Numbered from the stretch's first letter, positions 1 to 8,789 are shown. The stretch is 64,000 bases of DNA from Pseudomonas fluorescens (GCF_902498065.1 NZ_CABVIR010000001.1:1860001-1924000), one strand, 5' to 3'. Notes: a model not told the origin generated them from the sequence alone. Program-made: numbers and translations.

Positions 1-1335
1 ATCCGGCGTGAAGTAGGAGGCCGAAGGCTTCGCGACTTTCTGGTACTGAACCGCCAGATCATTGCTCGAGGAGTTGAGGAAGTAGGCGCCGGTGTCGAGG
101 TTGTAACTGCCCCACATGACCTGTGCAGTGAGCGCCGGCAGGTCCGGTGCCAACAGCGTCAGCGAATACATCTGGCGCCCCAGTTTGCCCTGCGCGTCAT
201 AACCGTCGGCCATCAGGATCTGCCAGGAGTCCTCGTCGACGTAGTAGGTCCGGCGCGGCACCACATGGCGCTTGCCGGATTTAAGCGTGGCCTCGACCAC
301 CCAGACCCGATGTTTCTCCCAGCGCACCAGATCGGGATTGAGGAAGTTCTGTTTGACCAAATCGTCGCTCTTGGCAAGACCGGCGCGGTTGTTGTTGTAG
401 GCGACGATCAGTTCTTTCTTGCCCATCAGCTTGAGGTCGTAGCGATCGGTCGGTCCGAACAGCATGAACGCTTCGTCGAACAGACCGACCCCGGAGGTGA
501 CGAAGTCCGGGGTGTCGTAGGCGATGTTCGGCGCCCGGCGCACACGACGCTGGCCAACCAGGTACTGCCAGGCCGCACGGTTGGTCGGGTCCAGGTCCCA
601 ATGGGTCATCAGGCCTTCGCCGGCCTTCGACGACGGCAGTTCGGTCAACAGTTTGCCAATCAGGTATTTGCCGGAAAAATTCTCCGGGCTGCCGTTTTCG
701 ACGTAGTAGGGAAACTGGTAGGTGTACTGGGCACGGGTCGCCTGGACTTTCTTGCCGCCCGCCGTCATCAGCCAAGTGTCGAAAGGCGAGCTGATGGTAT
801 CGCCGCCCTGCCAGGACAGCCGATAGTTCCACAGGACTTGCGCGCCGTTGTCCGGAATCGGGAACGGGATGCCGCCGTAGGCGCTGGCGACTTTCTCGGT
901 CTCAACGTCCAGCGTGGCGCGGAGGGCATTCTTGGCGGTGTTGTCATAGACCCATTGCGGGGCTGCTGCCGAGCGATGGGTGGGGTAAACGTCCAGCCGG
1001 TAGTCCGGGTATTTCTTCAACAGAACCTTGGTACCTTCGGCCAGCTCGCTGGCGTACTGCTCCATGTTCGAGGCCTTGATCGAGTACAGCGGTTTCTCGC
1101 CGGCGAATGGATCGGGACGTTTGTCGCCCGCCTTGTAACCCGGCGCAACCTTGGTGTAGCCGCCATCCCAGGCCGGGATGCTGCCATCGGCGTTGCCGGC
1201 GCGCTCGCCGCCAAGGGGTGTCAGTTCGGACTTCAAACGGGCCGCCTGTTCGGGCGACACCGCTGCCTGTGTCAGGCTCATGCCGGCAAGGGCCAGGGTG
1301 AGGACGCACGTGTTGAGAAATGCTTTGTTCTGCAT
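1..1335 (-). CDS. DUF1329 domain-containing protein (3' end beyond window)
   Basis: Open frame of 445 codons from an ATG at 1335 to the window edge with no stop, so the C-terminus is missing. The N-terminus has a short hydrophobic signal segment (LNTCVLTLALAGMSLTQA) followed by a mature start resembling DUF1329 proteins (PEQAARLKSELTPLGGERAGN). DUF1329 proteins are exported and are usually encoded beside DUF1302 proteins in aromatic or sterol catabolic operons; their biochemical role is unsettled. The start lies 15 bp after the DUF1302 stop, so it is almost certainly the last visible gene of the leftward coniferyl-alcohol operon. Help with outer-membrane passage of hydrophobic aromatics is inference. 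Confidence 0.85.
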   Translation of the reverse strand, partial: MQNKAFLNTCVLTLALAGMSLTQAAVSPEQAARLKSELTPLGGERAGNADGSIPAWDGGYTKVAPGYKAGDKRPDPFAGEKPLYSIKASNMEQYASELAEGTKVLLKKYPDYRLDVYPTHRSAAAPQWVYDNTAKNALRATLDVETEKVASAYGGIPFPIPDNGAQVLWNYRLSWQGGDTISSPFDTWLMTAGGKKVQATRAQYTYQFPYYVENGSPENFSGKYLIGKLLTELPSSKAGEGLMTHWDLDPTNRAAWQYLVGQRRVRRAPNIAYDTPDFVTSGVGLFDEAFMLFGPTDRYDLKLMGKKELIVAYNNNRAGLAKSDDLVKQNFLNPDLVRWEKHRVWVVEATLKSGKRHVVPRRTYYVDEDSWQILMADGYDAQGKLGRQMYSLTLLAPDLPALTAQVMWGSYNLDTGAYFLNSSSNDLAVQYQKVAKPSASYFTPD

Positions 1336-1350
1336 GGCGAATCCACCTTA

Positions 1351-3000
1351 TTAGAATGAGGTTTTCACGTAGAGCGAGACGAAGTCGCGGTCGGCCAGCG
1401 ACTGCCCGTAGCTGAAATTCCCGTCCTCGCGCAGCCCGGCTTTCGGCGCACCGAAGAAGTTCACGTAGTTGAGGCCAACATCCCAGCGCTGTAGATAAGT
1501 GGCCTTGAGCCCGACACTCCAGTCGCCGGAATGGGTATTGCCGAAGCCCGATTTGTTAACGGCCGAAGAGCTCCCATCGAGCACCACGCCCATGCCGATC
1601 GGCACGGTCAGGTCGATCCCGTCGACAATCTGGAAGTACGCCGGCTCCACCAACACGCGCAATGCCGTCGCATCGCGGGTCGTGTTGGAATCCAGCGCCG
1701 CGGCGTTCTCGGTGACGCTCAGGGTTCGGTTCCAGGCCAGTTCGGCCAGTGCCGAGCCGCCGTCCCAGAAAGCCGTCGGTGATAACAGGTAAATCGCCGA
1801 CAGGTTGGCGTGCGCGGTTTTGCCCCGAGCAAACAGCGAGTTGTCGCCGCCATCTGCATCCGTGCCCGGTGTCACCACTTGCAGATTACTCACCAGCGGC
1901 GCATTCCAGCGCACAGAGGTTTCACCGGCGAAGTTGAACGGGCCATAGGCAGTGGAAAAGCTGACGCCGGCAGTCTTGATATCTTCGGCGTAGACCTGAC
2001 GATAAGAACTCAGGATCGGCAACCCGGTGGCCGCCGCCGCGGCGCCGTCAAGGTAGGCGTACAGCCCAATCGGGGTTTTGTCGTGATACTGCGCGGCGTA
2101 AAAACCCAGTTCCAGTTCGGTCCCGGTCGGTTTGAAACGAATCTGCATACCGCCCTGCCCCGAGTTCTTCGGTTTCAGATCGCCGCCATTCACGGTGTCG
2201 TTGCCAAACACCTCGCGCAGCGAACCGCTGCCGTAGCCGATGGCATCGGCATCGCTCAGGTAGCTGCCGGCACCGGGCAGATTGGAACGCTCCCACTCGA
2301 ACTGGTAGTAGGCGCCCACCGACAACTGCGGATTGATCTGCAACTGCCCGGAGATCTGATTGACCGGACGCAGGATCTCCTTGAACTGGGTCCCCGGCAC
2401 GCTAAGCAACTTGACCACGTCGGTCGGGCCCTGGGCATTGGCAATCCCGTTGCCGCCGTAGAACAGGCTTTCACCGTAGATCAGGCTGTGCCGCCCCAGA
2501 CGCACCACGCCCTGGGAGTCTTCACCGAGGTCACCGCGCAGGAACACAAAGGCGTCGAGGATTTCGCCGTCGCGGCCATGGAGCTTACGGGTCTCACTGA
2601 GGAAATGCGTTTGCTCGCTGCTGTCGGTGTCCTTGTTGTAGATATCGTCGTACCAGGCCGCGCCACTCACACGCAGCCCGTAGTTTTGCCGACTGAGGTC
2701 CATTTCGGAAAACAGGTCCAGACGGTTGGAGACCAGACCGCTACTGAAATTTTTATCGCCCTGGCTCTGGATCGAGGGATACAGGCCGTTGGCGGTCGGC
2801 GCGTTGACCAAACGGCTGTCCTGACCCTGTAGACGCCAGGCCTGGCTGTATTTGATGGTGTTGTCCCAACGCAGTTTCCAGTCGGAATCACCGAGGTCCA
2901 TTTGCATGGCCTCGACCCTTCCGACCATCACACCTGTGCTGCATAACGCCAGAACCAGGGCGCAATGCTTGAAACGAAAGCAACGTTTAACGTTGTCCAT
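1351..3000 (-). CDS. DUF1302 family outer-membrane protein
   Basis: A 549-residue protein with a basic N-terminus, a hydrophobic core (CALVLALCSTGVMVG) and a likely signal cleavage after VEA near residue 31. The rest is rich in alternating polar/aromatic beta-strand sequence and ends in an aromatic residue (YVKTSF), as expected of an outer-membrane beta-barrel. DUF1302 proteins commonly pair with DUF1329 proteins next to genes for aromatic or hydrophobic substrates. A GAGGAGC ribosome site precedes the ATG, with an A-rich CA-type motif upstream. It is 101 bp downstream of calA and 15 bp upstream of the DUF1329 gene. Substrate uptake is inferred, not shown. Confidence 0.85.
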   Translation of the reverse strand: MDNVKRCFRFKHCALVLALCSTGVMVGRVEAMQMDLGDSDWKLRWDNTIKYSQAWRLQGQDSRLVNAPTANGLYPSIQSQGDKNFSSGLVSNRLDLFSEMDLSRQNYGLRVSGAAWYDDIYNKDTDSSEQTHFLSETRKLHGRDGEILDAFVFLRGDLGEDSQGVVRLGRHSLIYGESLFYGGNGIANAQGPTDVVKLLSVPGTQFKEILRPVNQISGQLQINPQLSVGAYYQFEWERSNLPGAGSYLSDADAIGYGSGSLREVFGNDTVNGGDLKPKNSGQGGMQIRFKPTGTELELGFYAAQYHDKTPIGLYAYLDGAAAAATGLPILSSYRQVYAEDIKTAGVSFSTAYGPFNFAGETSVRWNAPLVSNLQVVTPGTDADGGDNSLFARGKTAHANLSAIYLLSPTAFWDGGSALAELAWNRTLSVTENAAALDSNTTRDATALRVLVEPAYFQIVDGIDLTVPIGMGVVLDGSSSAVNKSGFGNTHSGDWSVGLKATYLQRWDVGLNYVNFFGAPKAGLREDGNFSYGQSLADRDFVSLYVKTSF

Positions 3001-3012
3001 GGACGCTCCTCA

Positions 3013-3023
3013 TTATTTTTATT
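3013..3023 (-). promoter_or_regulatory. Crc/Hfq-type CA motif before the DUF1302 gene
   Basis: On the minus strand this reads AATAAAAATAA, matching the AANAANAA pattern bound by Hfq/Crc in pseudomonads. It lies directly upstream of the GAGGAG ribosome site of the DUF1302 gene, where binding would block translation. Confidence 0.4.
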
Positions 3024-3101
3024 TTTTGCATGGCTTTGCACGCATGGCGCCAGCCAACACGCTCGGGTAGCGGCTTGCGCCGCTGTCTACGGGTGTCCGT
3101 T

Positions 3102-3869
3102 TCAGATGTAGGTGGAGGCCAACCCGCCATCGACTGCCAGGTTGACGCCGTTGATCCAGCGCGACTCGTCGGCACACAGGAAAGCGATCACCGCCGCCAC
3201 CTCATCGGCATAACCGGGGCGTTTCATGCGATGGGCATCAGCCTGGGTCCGGGCCTCACCGAGCATGCTTACGAAGTCGCCGAGGATCGGCGTGAAAACC
3301 GGGCCTGGCGCCACGCTGTTCATGCGCACCGAATGCTCGAGAAACCAGGGCTGGGCCTGCACGTAGTTCCAGACGATCAAGGCTTCCTTGAAATACTGGT
3401 AGCAGGTCTCGTCCGGTACCGGGTGTTCGGCCAGCCAGGTTTGCGCGGCGGCAAAATCTTCGATGCTCGCCAGCGCCTTGTGCAGGTCCAGGCGCTGCGG
3501 CCATTCGGCACCGAGGATCGAGGCGATATTGACGATGCTGCCGCCAGCCGTGATGCGCGGCAGTAGCGCGCTGCTCAGGTGGCGCAACCCCAGGTAATTG
3601 ACCTGCGCCAGCAGTTGCGGATTCGCGGTGCCCGGGACCCCGGCGATATTGCACAGGCTATCGATCCGTGCCGGTAACTGCGGCAACAGCCGGTCGATGC
3701 TCTCGGCACTGCTCAGATCGCCCTGGACAAAGCCGTCCAGGGTCATGTGCGGGGCCTTCAGATCCACGCCAATCACTTGGGCACCGTGGCCGCGCAGCAG
3801 GCTTGCAGTGGCGGCGCCGATACCCGAGGAGACCCCGGTCACCAGTACAATCTTGTTGTCGAGTTTCAT
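3102..3869 (-). CDS. calA: coniferyl-alcohol dehydrogenase (SDR family)
   Basis: A 255-residue short-chain dehydrogenase that should oxidise coniferyl alcohol to coniferyl aldehyde with NAD(P). The Rossmann motif TGVSSGIG (residues 11-18), the NIAG segment, Ser117 and the catalytic pair Tyr157/Lys161 (YQYFK) are all present. Long stretches match my memory of CalA from eugenol-degrading Pseudomonas, for example LCNIAGVPGTA, LGAEWP and RWINGVN near the C-terminus. The ATG at 3869 is chosen over an upstream in-frame one because GAGGAC lies just before it. It sits 67 bp after the aldehyde dehydrogenase gene, giving consecutive steps alcohol to aldehyde to acid. A related hydroxysteroid dehydrogenase activity is the main alternative. 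Confidence 0.85.
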   Translation of the reverse strand: MKLDNKIVLVTGVSSGIGAATASLLRGHGAQVIGVDLKAPHMTLDGFVQGDLSSAESIDRLLPQLPARIDSLCNIAGVPGTANPQLLAQVNYLGLRHLSSALLPRITAGGSIVNIASILGAEWPQRLDLHKALASIEDFAAAQTWLAEHPVPDETCYQYFKEALIVWNYVQAQPWFLEHSVRMNSVAPGPVFTPILGDFVSMLGEARTQADAHRMKRPGYADEVAAVIAFLCADESRWINGVNLAVDGGLASTYI

Positions 3870-3880
3870 GTTGTGTCCTC

Positions 3881-3891
3881 TTATTGTTTTT
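3881..3891 (-). promoter_or_regulatory. Crc/Hfq-type CA motif before calA
   Basis: The minus strand reads AAAAACAATAA, an extended AAN repeat next to the GAGGAC ribosome site of calA. Confidence 0.45.
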
Positions 3892-3936
3892 GTGTATTCA
3901 CCCGGTTGGCCAACCACTCGCTTAGGCCGGCTCCCG

Positions 3937-5412
3937 TCAGAATGGGTAGCGCGGCGCGGTGTCCTTGACCGTCACCCATTGCCATTGGGTGTATTCGTCC
4001 CAGTCGGCCGGGCCACCAACGCTGCCGGCATTTCCCGAACTGCCACGCCCACCGAATGGATTGACGCATTCGTCGGCCACCGTCTGATCGTTGATGTGCA
4101 GAAGACCGCAATTGAGTTGCTCACCCATCGCCATGGCACGCCCGACCGAAGGCGAGATGATCGCCGCGGACAAGCCATACTCGGTGCGATTGGCCAACTC
4201 GATGGCCTCCTCGTCACTGGCAAAACTCACCACCGTGGCCACCGGACCGAAGATCTCCTCGTCGAACGCACGCATGCCCGGGCGCACGCCTGAAAGAACC
4301 GTAGGTTGATAGAAGAGCTGTTCAAACTCGCCGCCGGCTTCCAGTGTTGCCCCGGCACTTAAACTGTCCGTGACGATTTCATGCACACGTTGCAACTGTC
4401 GTTTGCTGATCAAAGGCCCCAGTACCGCCTCGCCGCGAGCGGCATTGCCGACCGTGATCGTCCGTGCTTTCTCTGCCAGTCTGCGGACCAGCTCTTCAGC
4501 GATCGACTCATGGGCCAGGATACGTCCGGTGGCCATGCAGATTTGCCCCTGGTGCAGCCAGGCACCCCAAGCGGCATTGCTGGCCGCCAGGTCGAGATCG
4601 GCGTCTTCGAGCACGATCAGCGAGTTCTTGCCGCCCAACTCCAGGGCCACTTTCTTCAGATGACGCCCAGCCACCTCCGCGACCTTGCGTCCCGCCGCGG
4701 TAGAGCCGGTGAACGCGATCATCCGCACATGCGGGTCGCGGCACAGCGCCTCACCGGCCACCGCTGCACCCGGCAAAACCTGCAGCAAACCTTTGGGCAG
4801 ACCGGCTGCCTCGAACAACCGGGCAATGATGAAGCCACCACTGACCGGGGTCTGCGGATCAGGCTTGAGCACCACAGCGTTGCCGGCCGCTAGTGCGGGC
4901 GCCACCGAGCGCAGGGACAGCACCAGAGGAAAGTTGAACGGAGAAATCACCCCGACCACGCCATGGGGCAACCGGCGTGCATAGGACAAGCGCCCCGCCT
5001 CGCTCGGAAGAACCAGGCCATGGGGTTGCGACAGCAGACCGGCCGCCTGATGCAGCAAGACGATCGCCTCACGGACCTCATGTTCACCCTTGAACAGACT
5101 GCCGCCGCTTTCCCGAGCGATGTACAACGCCAGCTCGGCAAAGTGTTGCTGGGCCAGTGCTGCGGCTTTGCGAAAGATCTCCGCCCGCTCGCGCGGCCCC
5201 AATGCCGCCCAGGCCGGCTGGACACGGGCAGCGTTGAGACTGGCAAACGCGATGTCCGCCGCATCGGCCAGGCCGGTGACAGTCAGCACCTCGCCGGTGG
5301 CTGGCTCGCGTACGCTATTGGTTCCGCCTAACGGGCGTATCCAGTCGCCATTGAAAACGCGTTCACGCCACACCTCGTCCCGCAGAAAATCAGAGGGTTC
5401 ACTTACCGACAT
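3937..5412 (-). CDS. aromatic aldehyde dehydrogenase (coniferyl/benzaldehyde type)
   Basis: A 491-residue NAD(P)-dependent aldehyde dehydrogenase. The active-site residues are visible: Asn160 (ISPFNFP), Glu258 (LELGGKN) and nucleophile Cys292 (HQGQICMATGR); the last string is typical of benzaldehyde-type enzymes. It is the first gene of the leftward operon, directly before calA, so oxidation of coniferyl aldehyde to ferulate is the most economical role. Vanillin or benzaldehyde oxidation is possible, but a separate Vdh is encoded at 15.8-17.2 kb. The ATG at 5412 follows GGGAGG; a further 56 codons upstream are open but lie over the sigma-54 promoter and are unlikely to be translated. Confidence 0.8.
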   Translation of the reverse strand: MSVSEPSDFLRDEVWRERVFNGDWIRPLGGTNSVREPATGEVLTVTGLADAADIAFASLNAARVQPAWAALGPRERAEIFRKAAALAQQHFAELALYIARESGGSLFKGEHEVREAIVLLHQAAGLLSQPHGLVLPSEAGRLSYARRLPHGVVGVISPFNFPLVLSLRSVAPALAAGNAVVLKPDPQTPVSGGFIIARLFEAAGLPKGLLQVLPGAAVAGEALCRDPHVRMIAFTGSTAAGRKVAEVAGRHLKKVALELGGKNSLIVLEDADLDLAASNAAWGAWLHQGQICMATGRILAHESIAEELVRRLAEKARTITVGNAARGEAVLGPLISKRQLQRVHEIVTDSLSAGATLEAGGEFEQLFYQPTVLSGVRPGMRAFDEEIFGPVATVVSFASDEEAIELANRTEYGLSAAIISPSVGRAMAMGEQLNCGLLHINDQTVADECVNPFGGRGSSGNAGSVGGPADWDEYTQWQWVTVKDTAPRYPF

Positions 5413-5496
5413 TTCGGCCTCCCGGCTCTTGTGTTTGTCATCGCCCGACGACGCCTTGCTGAAGCGGTGAAGTCGTCTGCGTCGTGAAAGCACTAG

Positions 5497-5512
5497 AGCA
5501 AGGGCTGTGCCG
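5497..5512 (-). promoter_or_regulatory. sigma-54 promoter (-24/-12) of the aldehyde dehydrogenase-calA operon
   Basis: The minus strand reads CGGCACAGCCCTTGCT, against the consensus TGGCAC-N5-TTGCW. The invariant GG and GC dinucleotides are present exactly 10 bases apart. Transcription would begin near 5485, about 73 nt before the aldehyde dehydrogenase ATG. A sigma-54 activator gene lies immediately next door. Confidence 0.75.
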
Positions 5513-5622
5513 ATTTCCTGCGTGCCACCCTTATTTAGATGGCGAAGGCTCTGGCCTGTGGGCTCAAGATGAGCACTCAAAGATCAGGCGAGGGTCTCGA
5601 CACTCCGCCAGCACCGGGCCAC

Positions 5623-5638
5623 TTGTTCAAATGATAAA
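5623..5638. promoter_or_regulatory. candidate XylR/DmpR-type upstream activator site
   Basis: TTGTTCAAATGATAAA matches 13 of 16 positions of the XylR/DmpR site TTGATCAATTGATCAA as I recall it. It is about 120 bp upstream of the -24 element at 5511, a normal distance for looping. A weaker partial copy (TTGCTCA-N4-GATCA) lies at 5665-5680, next to the activator's own start. Confidence 0.55.
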
Positions 5639-5704
5639 GTTATGTTTAATAACTATTTTTGAAGTTGCTCATTTAGATCAGTCATTGCGCTCAGGGGCAT
5701 AACA

Positions 5705-7489
5705 ATGAATAACCCCCACTTGCTGTTTCCCGGTCTCGCGATGCGGGAGGAGCATTTCTCGCCCCGCGGGGACAGTACCCAGCTAGCCGAGGGCAACTCA
5801 CCGACCGTGGCCGAGTTGACCGAATGCCTGTTCTTTTCCCCTGTCGACGGACGCATCTGGCTCAACGATCAGCGCATGCTGCTGTTGCACAGTTCATCCT
5901 TCGGCGCACTTCGGCGCGAGATCATCGACCGCCAGGGTCTGGAACAGACCCGGGGTCTGTTTACCCGCACCGGCTACCTGTCAGGCGCACGCGATGCACG
6001 GCTGATCCGCGAGCGTTGGCCGGACGCCGATGCCGCGGCGATTTTCTCCGCCGGCACTCGCCTGCACACCCTCGAGGGCATGACCAAGGTCGAACCCCTG
6101 CACTTCAAGTTCGACGCCGACTCCGGCTTCTACGAAGGTGAGTTCCTCTGGCATCACTCCTGCGAGGCCGACGAACATATCGCCGCTTACGGGATCGGCC
6201 AGGACCCGGTGTGCTGGACCGAACTGGGCTATGCCATCGGTTATGTCAGCGGGCTGTTCGGCCGCCTGGTGATCTTCCGTGAAACCGAATGCCGGGGCAT
6301 GGGCCACGAGACCTGCCGAGTGGTCGGCAAGACCGCCGAACAATGGGGCGATGTCGAACAAGACCTGAGTTATCTCACCGCCTCGCCATCAAGCGTCGCT
6401 CCCAGGCAGCATCCAGCACCAGCACCCGCCCCCGATGACGACAGTGAAATGCCTGGCGGGCCAAAACCTATCGGAGCCAGCGCCGCCTTCAATGCCGCCA
6501 CCCTCGCGTTGCAGCGCGTGGCGCCGACCCCCGCTACGGTACTGTTCAGCGGTGAGTCCGGGGTCGGCAAGGAGCTATTTGCCCGCCAGCTGCATCAGTA
6601 CAGCCCGCGCCATCAAGCGCCCTTCGTGGCCCTCAACTGTGCCGCGATCCCGGACAATCTGATCGAGGCGGAGCTGTTCGGCGTCGAGCGCGGCGCCTAC
6701 ACCGGTGCCACCCATTCGCGCCCCGGGCGCTTCGAACGGGCTCATGGCGGCACCCTGTTTCTCGATGAAATCGCCAGCCTCAGCCTGCCCGGTCAGGGCA
6801 AGCTGCTGCGGGCATTGCAGGAGCGCGAGATCGAACGAATCGGTGGTGGTCAGCCAATCAAGGTCGATGTACGGGTGGTGGCGGCAACCAACGTTGACCT
6901 GCGCAAAGCGGTAGCGGCTGGAGACTTTCGTGAGGACCTGTTCTACCGCTTGAACGTCTTCCCCATCACCCTGCCGCCACTGCGTGAACGACGCGACGAT
7001 ATCCCGTTACTGGTCAACGCGTTCCTGCGGCGCTTCTGCCAGGACTACGCGCGCAAACCCGCCGGGCTGACCATGCGCGCGCTCAAAGCATTGCTACGCT
7101 ACGACTTCCCCGGCAACGTGCGGGAACTGCAGAACCTGGTAGAGCGCGGTCTGATCGCCAGCGAGGATGGTCAAGCCATCGATCTGGTCCACCTGTTTCG
7201 CAACGAGCCAATACCACAGGAGCTGTACTCTCTGGACGACAAGGGTAGCCTCGCGGCCATCGACCAGAGCCCCGCCAGCGCACAGCCTCGCCCGGCCTTG
7301 CTGGAAACCTTGACCCGGCTGGAGCAAGGATTCTCCATTGAAGGACTGGAGTCGCGCTTGATCGACGAAGCGTTGCAACAGAGCGAAGGCAATCTGGCTG
7401 CGGCCGCACGACTGCTGGGATTGAGTCGTGCGCAGTTCGCCTATCGGCTGAAGAAGTACCAACAGGCGTCGGCAGAGCGGGCATCCTGA
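5705..7489 (+). CDS. sigma-54-dependent activator, XylR/DmpR family (EugR/EhyR-like)
   Basis: A 594-residue enhancer-binding protein. Domains in order: XylR-type aromatic-sensing domain (about 20-125), V4R domain (about 140-215, with [15 protein letters not shown]), linker, AAA+ ATPase (about 255-480) with Walker A GESGVGKE, Walker B GGTLFLDE and sigma-54 contact loop GAYTGA (Tyr instead of the usual Phe), then a Fis-type helix-turn-helix ([15 protein letters not shown]). It is divergent from the aldehyde dehydrogenase-calA operon, whose promoter is sigma-54 type, so it very likely activates that operon in response to a phenylpropanoid. Its exact effector cannot be read from sequence. Confidence 0.88.
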   Translation: MNNPHLLFPGLAMREEHFSPRGDSTQLAEGNSPTVAELTECLFFSPVDGRIWLNDQRMLLLHSSSFGALRREIIDRQGLEQTRGLFTRTGYLSGARDARLIRERWPDADAAAIFSAGTRLHTLEGMTKVEPLHFKFDADSGFYEGEFLWHHSCEADEHIAAYGIGQDPVCWTELGYAIGYVSGLFGRLVIFRETECRGMGHETCRVVGKTAEQWGDVEQDLSYLTASPSSVAPRQHPAPAPAPDDDSEMPGGPKPIGASAAFNAATLALQRVAPTPATVLFSGESGVGKELFARQLHQYSPRHQAPFVALNCAAIPDNLIEAELFGVERGAYTGATHSRPGRFERAHGGTLFLDEIASLSLPGQGKLLRALQEREIERIGGGQPIKVDVRVVAATNVDLRKAVAAGDFREDLFYRLNVFPITLPPLRERRDDIPLLVNAFLRRFCQDYARKPAGLTMRALKALLRYDFPGNVRELQNLVERGLIASEDGQAIDLVHLFRNEPIPQELYSLDDKGSLAAIDQSPASAQPRPALLETLTRLEQGFSIEGLESRLIDEALQQSEGNLAAAARLLGLSRAQFAYRLKKYQQASAERAS

Positions 7490-7518
7490 AGCGCAAAGCC
7501 ATTCACGTTTATCACCCC

Positions 7519-7546
7519 CAAAAAAACCGCCACTGGCGGTTTTTTT
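7519..7546 (+). terminator. intrinsic terminator after the sigma-54 activator gene
   Basis: An AAAAAACCGCC / GGCGGTTTTTT stem with a three-base loop, followed by a T-run, begins about 30 bp after the stop of the activator gene. Confidence 0.85.
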
Positions 7547-7563
7547 GTACATAAATATTTTTC

Positions 7564-7575
7564 AATGGATCCATT
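7564..7575. promoter_or_regulatory. VanR operator 1
   Basis: AATGGATCCATT is a perfect 12-bp palindrome. It resembles the ATTGGATCCAAT operator known for GntR-type VanR regulators. A second copy lies closer to vanA. Confidence 0.65.
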
Positions 7576-7606
7576 ACGCATGTCTAAAACATACTCGACT
7601 TGAGTA

Positions 7607-7640
7607 AGGCATACCTCCTTATGCCTAATTATAAGCATAA
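7607..7640. promoter_or_regulatory. overlapping GCATA inverted repeats upstream of vanA
   Basis: AGGCATA (7607-7613) and TATGCCT (7620-7626) form one inverted repeat; TTATGC (7619-7624) and GCATAA (7635-7640) form a second that shares the middle arm. The three arms lie between the two VanR-type palindromes and could bind a second regulator. No protein is assigned. Confidence 0.35.
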
Positions 7641-7657
7641 ACGGCAGCAGGACACGG

Positions 7658-7695
7658 TTGACTTGCGACATCCGCTTATCGCCTAATGGATCCAT
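7658..7695 (+). promoter_or_regulatory. vanA promoter region with VanR operator 2
   Basis: A -35-like TTGACT (7658-7663) is followed about 22 bp later by the palindrome ATGGATCCAT (7686-7695), which would lie over the -10/start region and allow direct repression. The -10 sequence itself is poor, so the exact promoter is uncertain; the operator call is stronger. Confidence 0.55.
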
Positions 7696-7698
7696 CAA

Positions 7699-7709
7699 AA
7701 CAAAAACAA
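7699..7709 (+). promoter_or_regulatory. Crc/Hfq-type CA motif before vanA
   Basis: AACAAAAACAA fits an extended AANAANAA pattern 21 nt upstream of the vanA ATG. Confidence 0.4.
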
Positions 7710-7730
7710 GCGCTGACCTGGAGAATATTC

Positions 7731-8789
7731 ATGTACCCAAAAAACACGTGGTACGTCGCCTGCACCCCCGATGAAATTGCACAAGGCCCCCTCGGGCGGC
7801 AGATCTGCGGCGAAAAAATCGTTTTCTATCGCAGCCAGGAAAACCAGGTTGCAGCAGTTGAGGACTTTTGCCCGCACCGCGGCGCGCCGCTCTCATTGGG
7901 CTATGTCGAAAACGGCAACCTCGTGTGCGGCTATCACGGTCTGGTCATGGGTTGCGACGGCAAAACTGTCGAAATGCCAGGGCAACGGGTACGCGGCTTC
8001 CCTTGCAACAAGACTTTCGCGGTGGTCGAACGTTACGGTTTTATCTGGGTCTGGCCTGGTGAACAGGACAAGGCCGACCCGACACTGATCCACCACCTGG
8101 AGTGGGCCGTAAGCGATCAATGGGCATACGGCGGCGGTCTGTTCCACATCGGCTGCGACTATCGCCTGATGATCGACAACCTCATGGATCTGACGCACGA
8201 AACCTACGTACATGCGTCCAGCATCGGCCAGAAAGAAATCGATGAGGCCGCCCCGACCACGACGGTCGAGGGCGACGAAGTGGTCACCGCACGCCACATG
8301 GAAAACATCATGGCGCCGCCGTTCTGGCGCATGGCCTTGCGCGGCAATAATCTGGCCGACGATGTGCCAGTGGACCGCTGGCAAATCTGCCGCTTCTCGC
8401 CACCCAGTCACGTACTGATCGAAGTGGGTGTCGCCCATGCCGGCAATGGCGGCTACCACGCCGCCCCCGAGTTCAAGGCATCCAGCATCGTGGTTGACTT
8501 CATCACCCCGGAAACCGAGACCTCCATCTGGTACTTCTGGGGCATGGCGCGCAACTTCAATCCTCAGGATGAAGCACTCACCGCGACCATTCGCGAGGGT
8601 CAGGGGAAGATTTTCAGCGAAGACCTGGAGATGCTCGAACGCCAGCAGCAAAACCTGCTGGACCACCCCCAACGCAATGTGCTGAAGCTCAATATCGATG
8701 CGGGCGGCGTGCAGTCGCGCCGTGTCCTGGAACGCATCATCGCCAGCGAGCGAGCCCCCGAACCGCAATTGATCGCCACCGCTCAATAG
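7731..8789 (+). CDS. vanA: vanillate O-demethylase oxygenase subunit
   Basis: A 352-residue Rieske oxygenase that removes the methyl group of vanillate as formaldehyde, giving protocatechuate, with electrons from VanB. The Rieske cluster ligands are Cys47/His49 (CPH) and Cys66/His69 (CGYH). The mononuclear iron site is visible as NLMDLTHETYVH near residue 150. The ATG at 7731 (MYPKNTWYVAC) follows GGAG and is preferred to an in-frame ATG 45 bp upstream that overlaps the operator. vanB follows after 99 bp and the repressor vanR is convergent beyond it. Regulation by VanR and by Crc/Hfq is suggested by upstream sites. Confidence 0.93.
   Translation: MYPKNTWYVACTPDEIAQGPLGRQICGEKIVFYRSQENQVAAVEDFCPHRGAPLSLGYVENGNLVCGYHGLVMGCDGKTVEMPGQRVRGFPCNKTFAVVERYGFIWVWPGEQDKADPTLIHHLEWAVSDQWAYGGGLFHIGCDYRLMIDNLMDLTHETYVHASSIGQKEIDEAAPTTTVEGDEVVTARHMENIMAPPFWRMALRGNNLADDVPVDRWQICRFSPPSHVLIEVGVAHAGNGGYHAAPEFKASSIVVDFITPETETSIWYFWGMARNFNPQDEALTATIREGQGKIFSEDLEMLERQQQNLLDHPQRNVLKLNIDAGGVQSRRVLERIIASERAPEPQLIATAQ

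Noticed and set aside
1810..2832. A 340-codon plus-strand frame opposite the DUF1302 gene
   Set aside because: Antisense shadow: the minus-strand frame has a signal peptide, ribosome site and family motifs, this one has none.
5521..5527. CGTGCCA, a good -24 element for the minus strand
   Set aside because: The -12 position reads AAATC without the GC dinucleotide; the element at 5497-5512 is far better.
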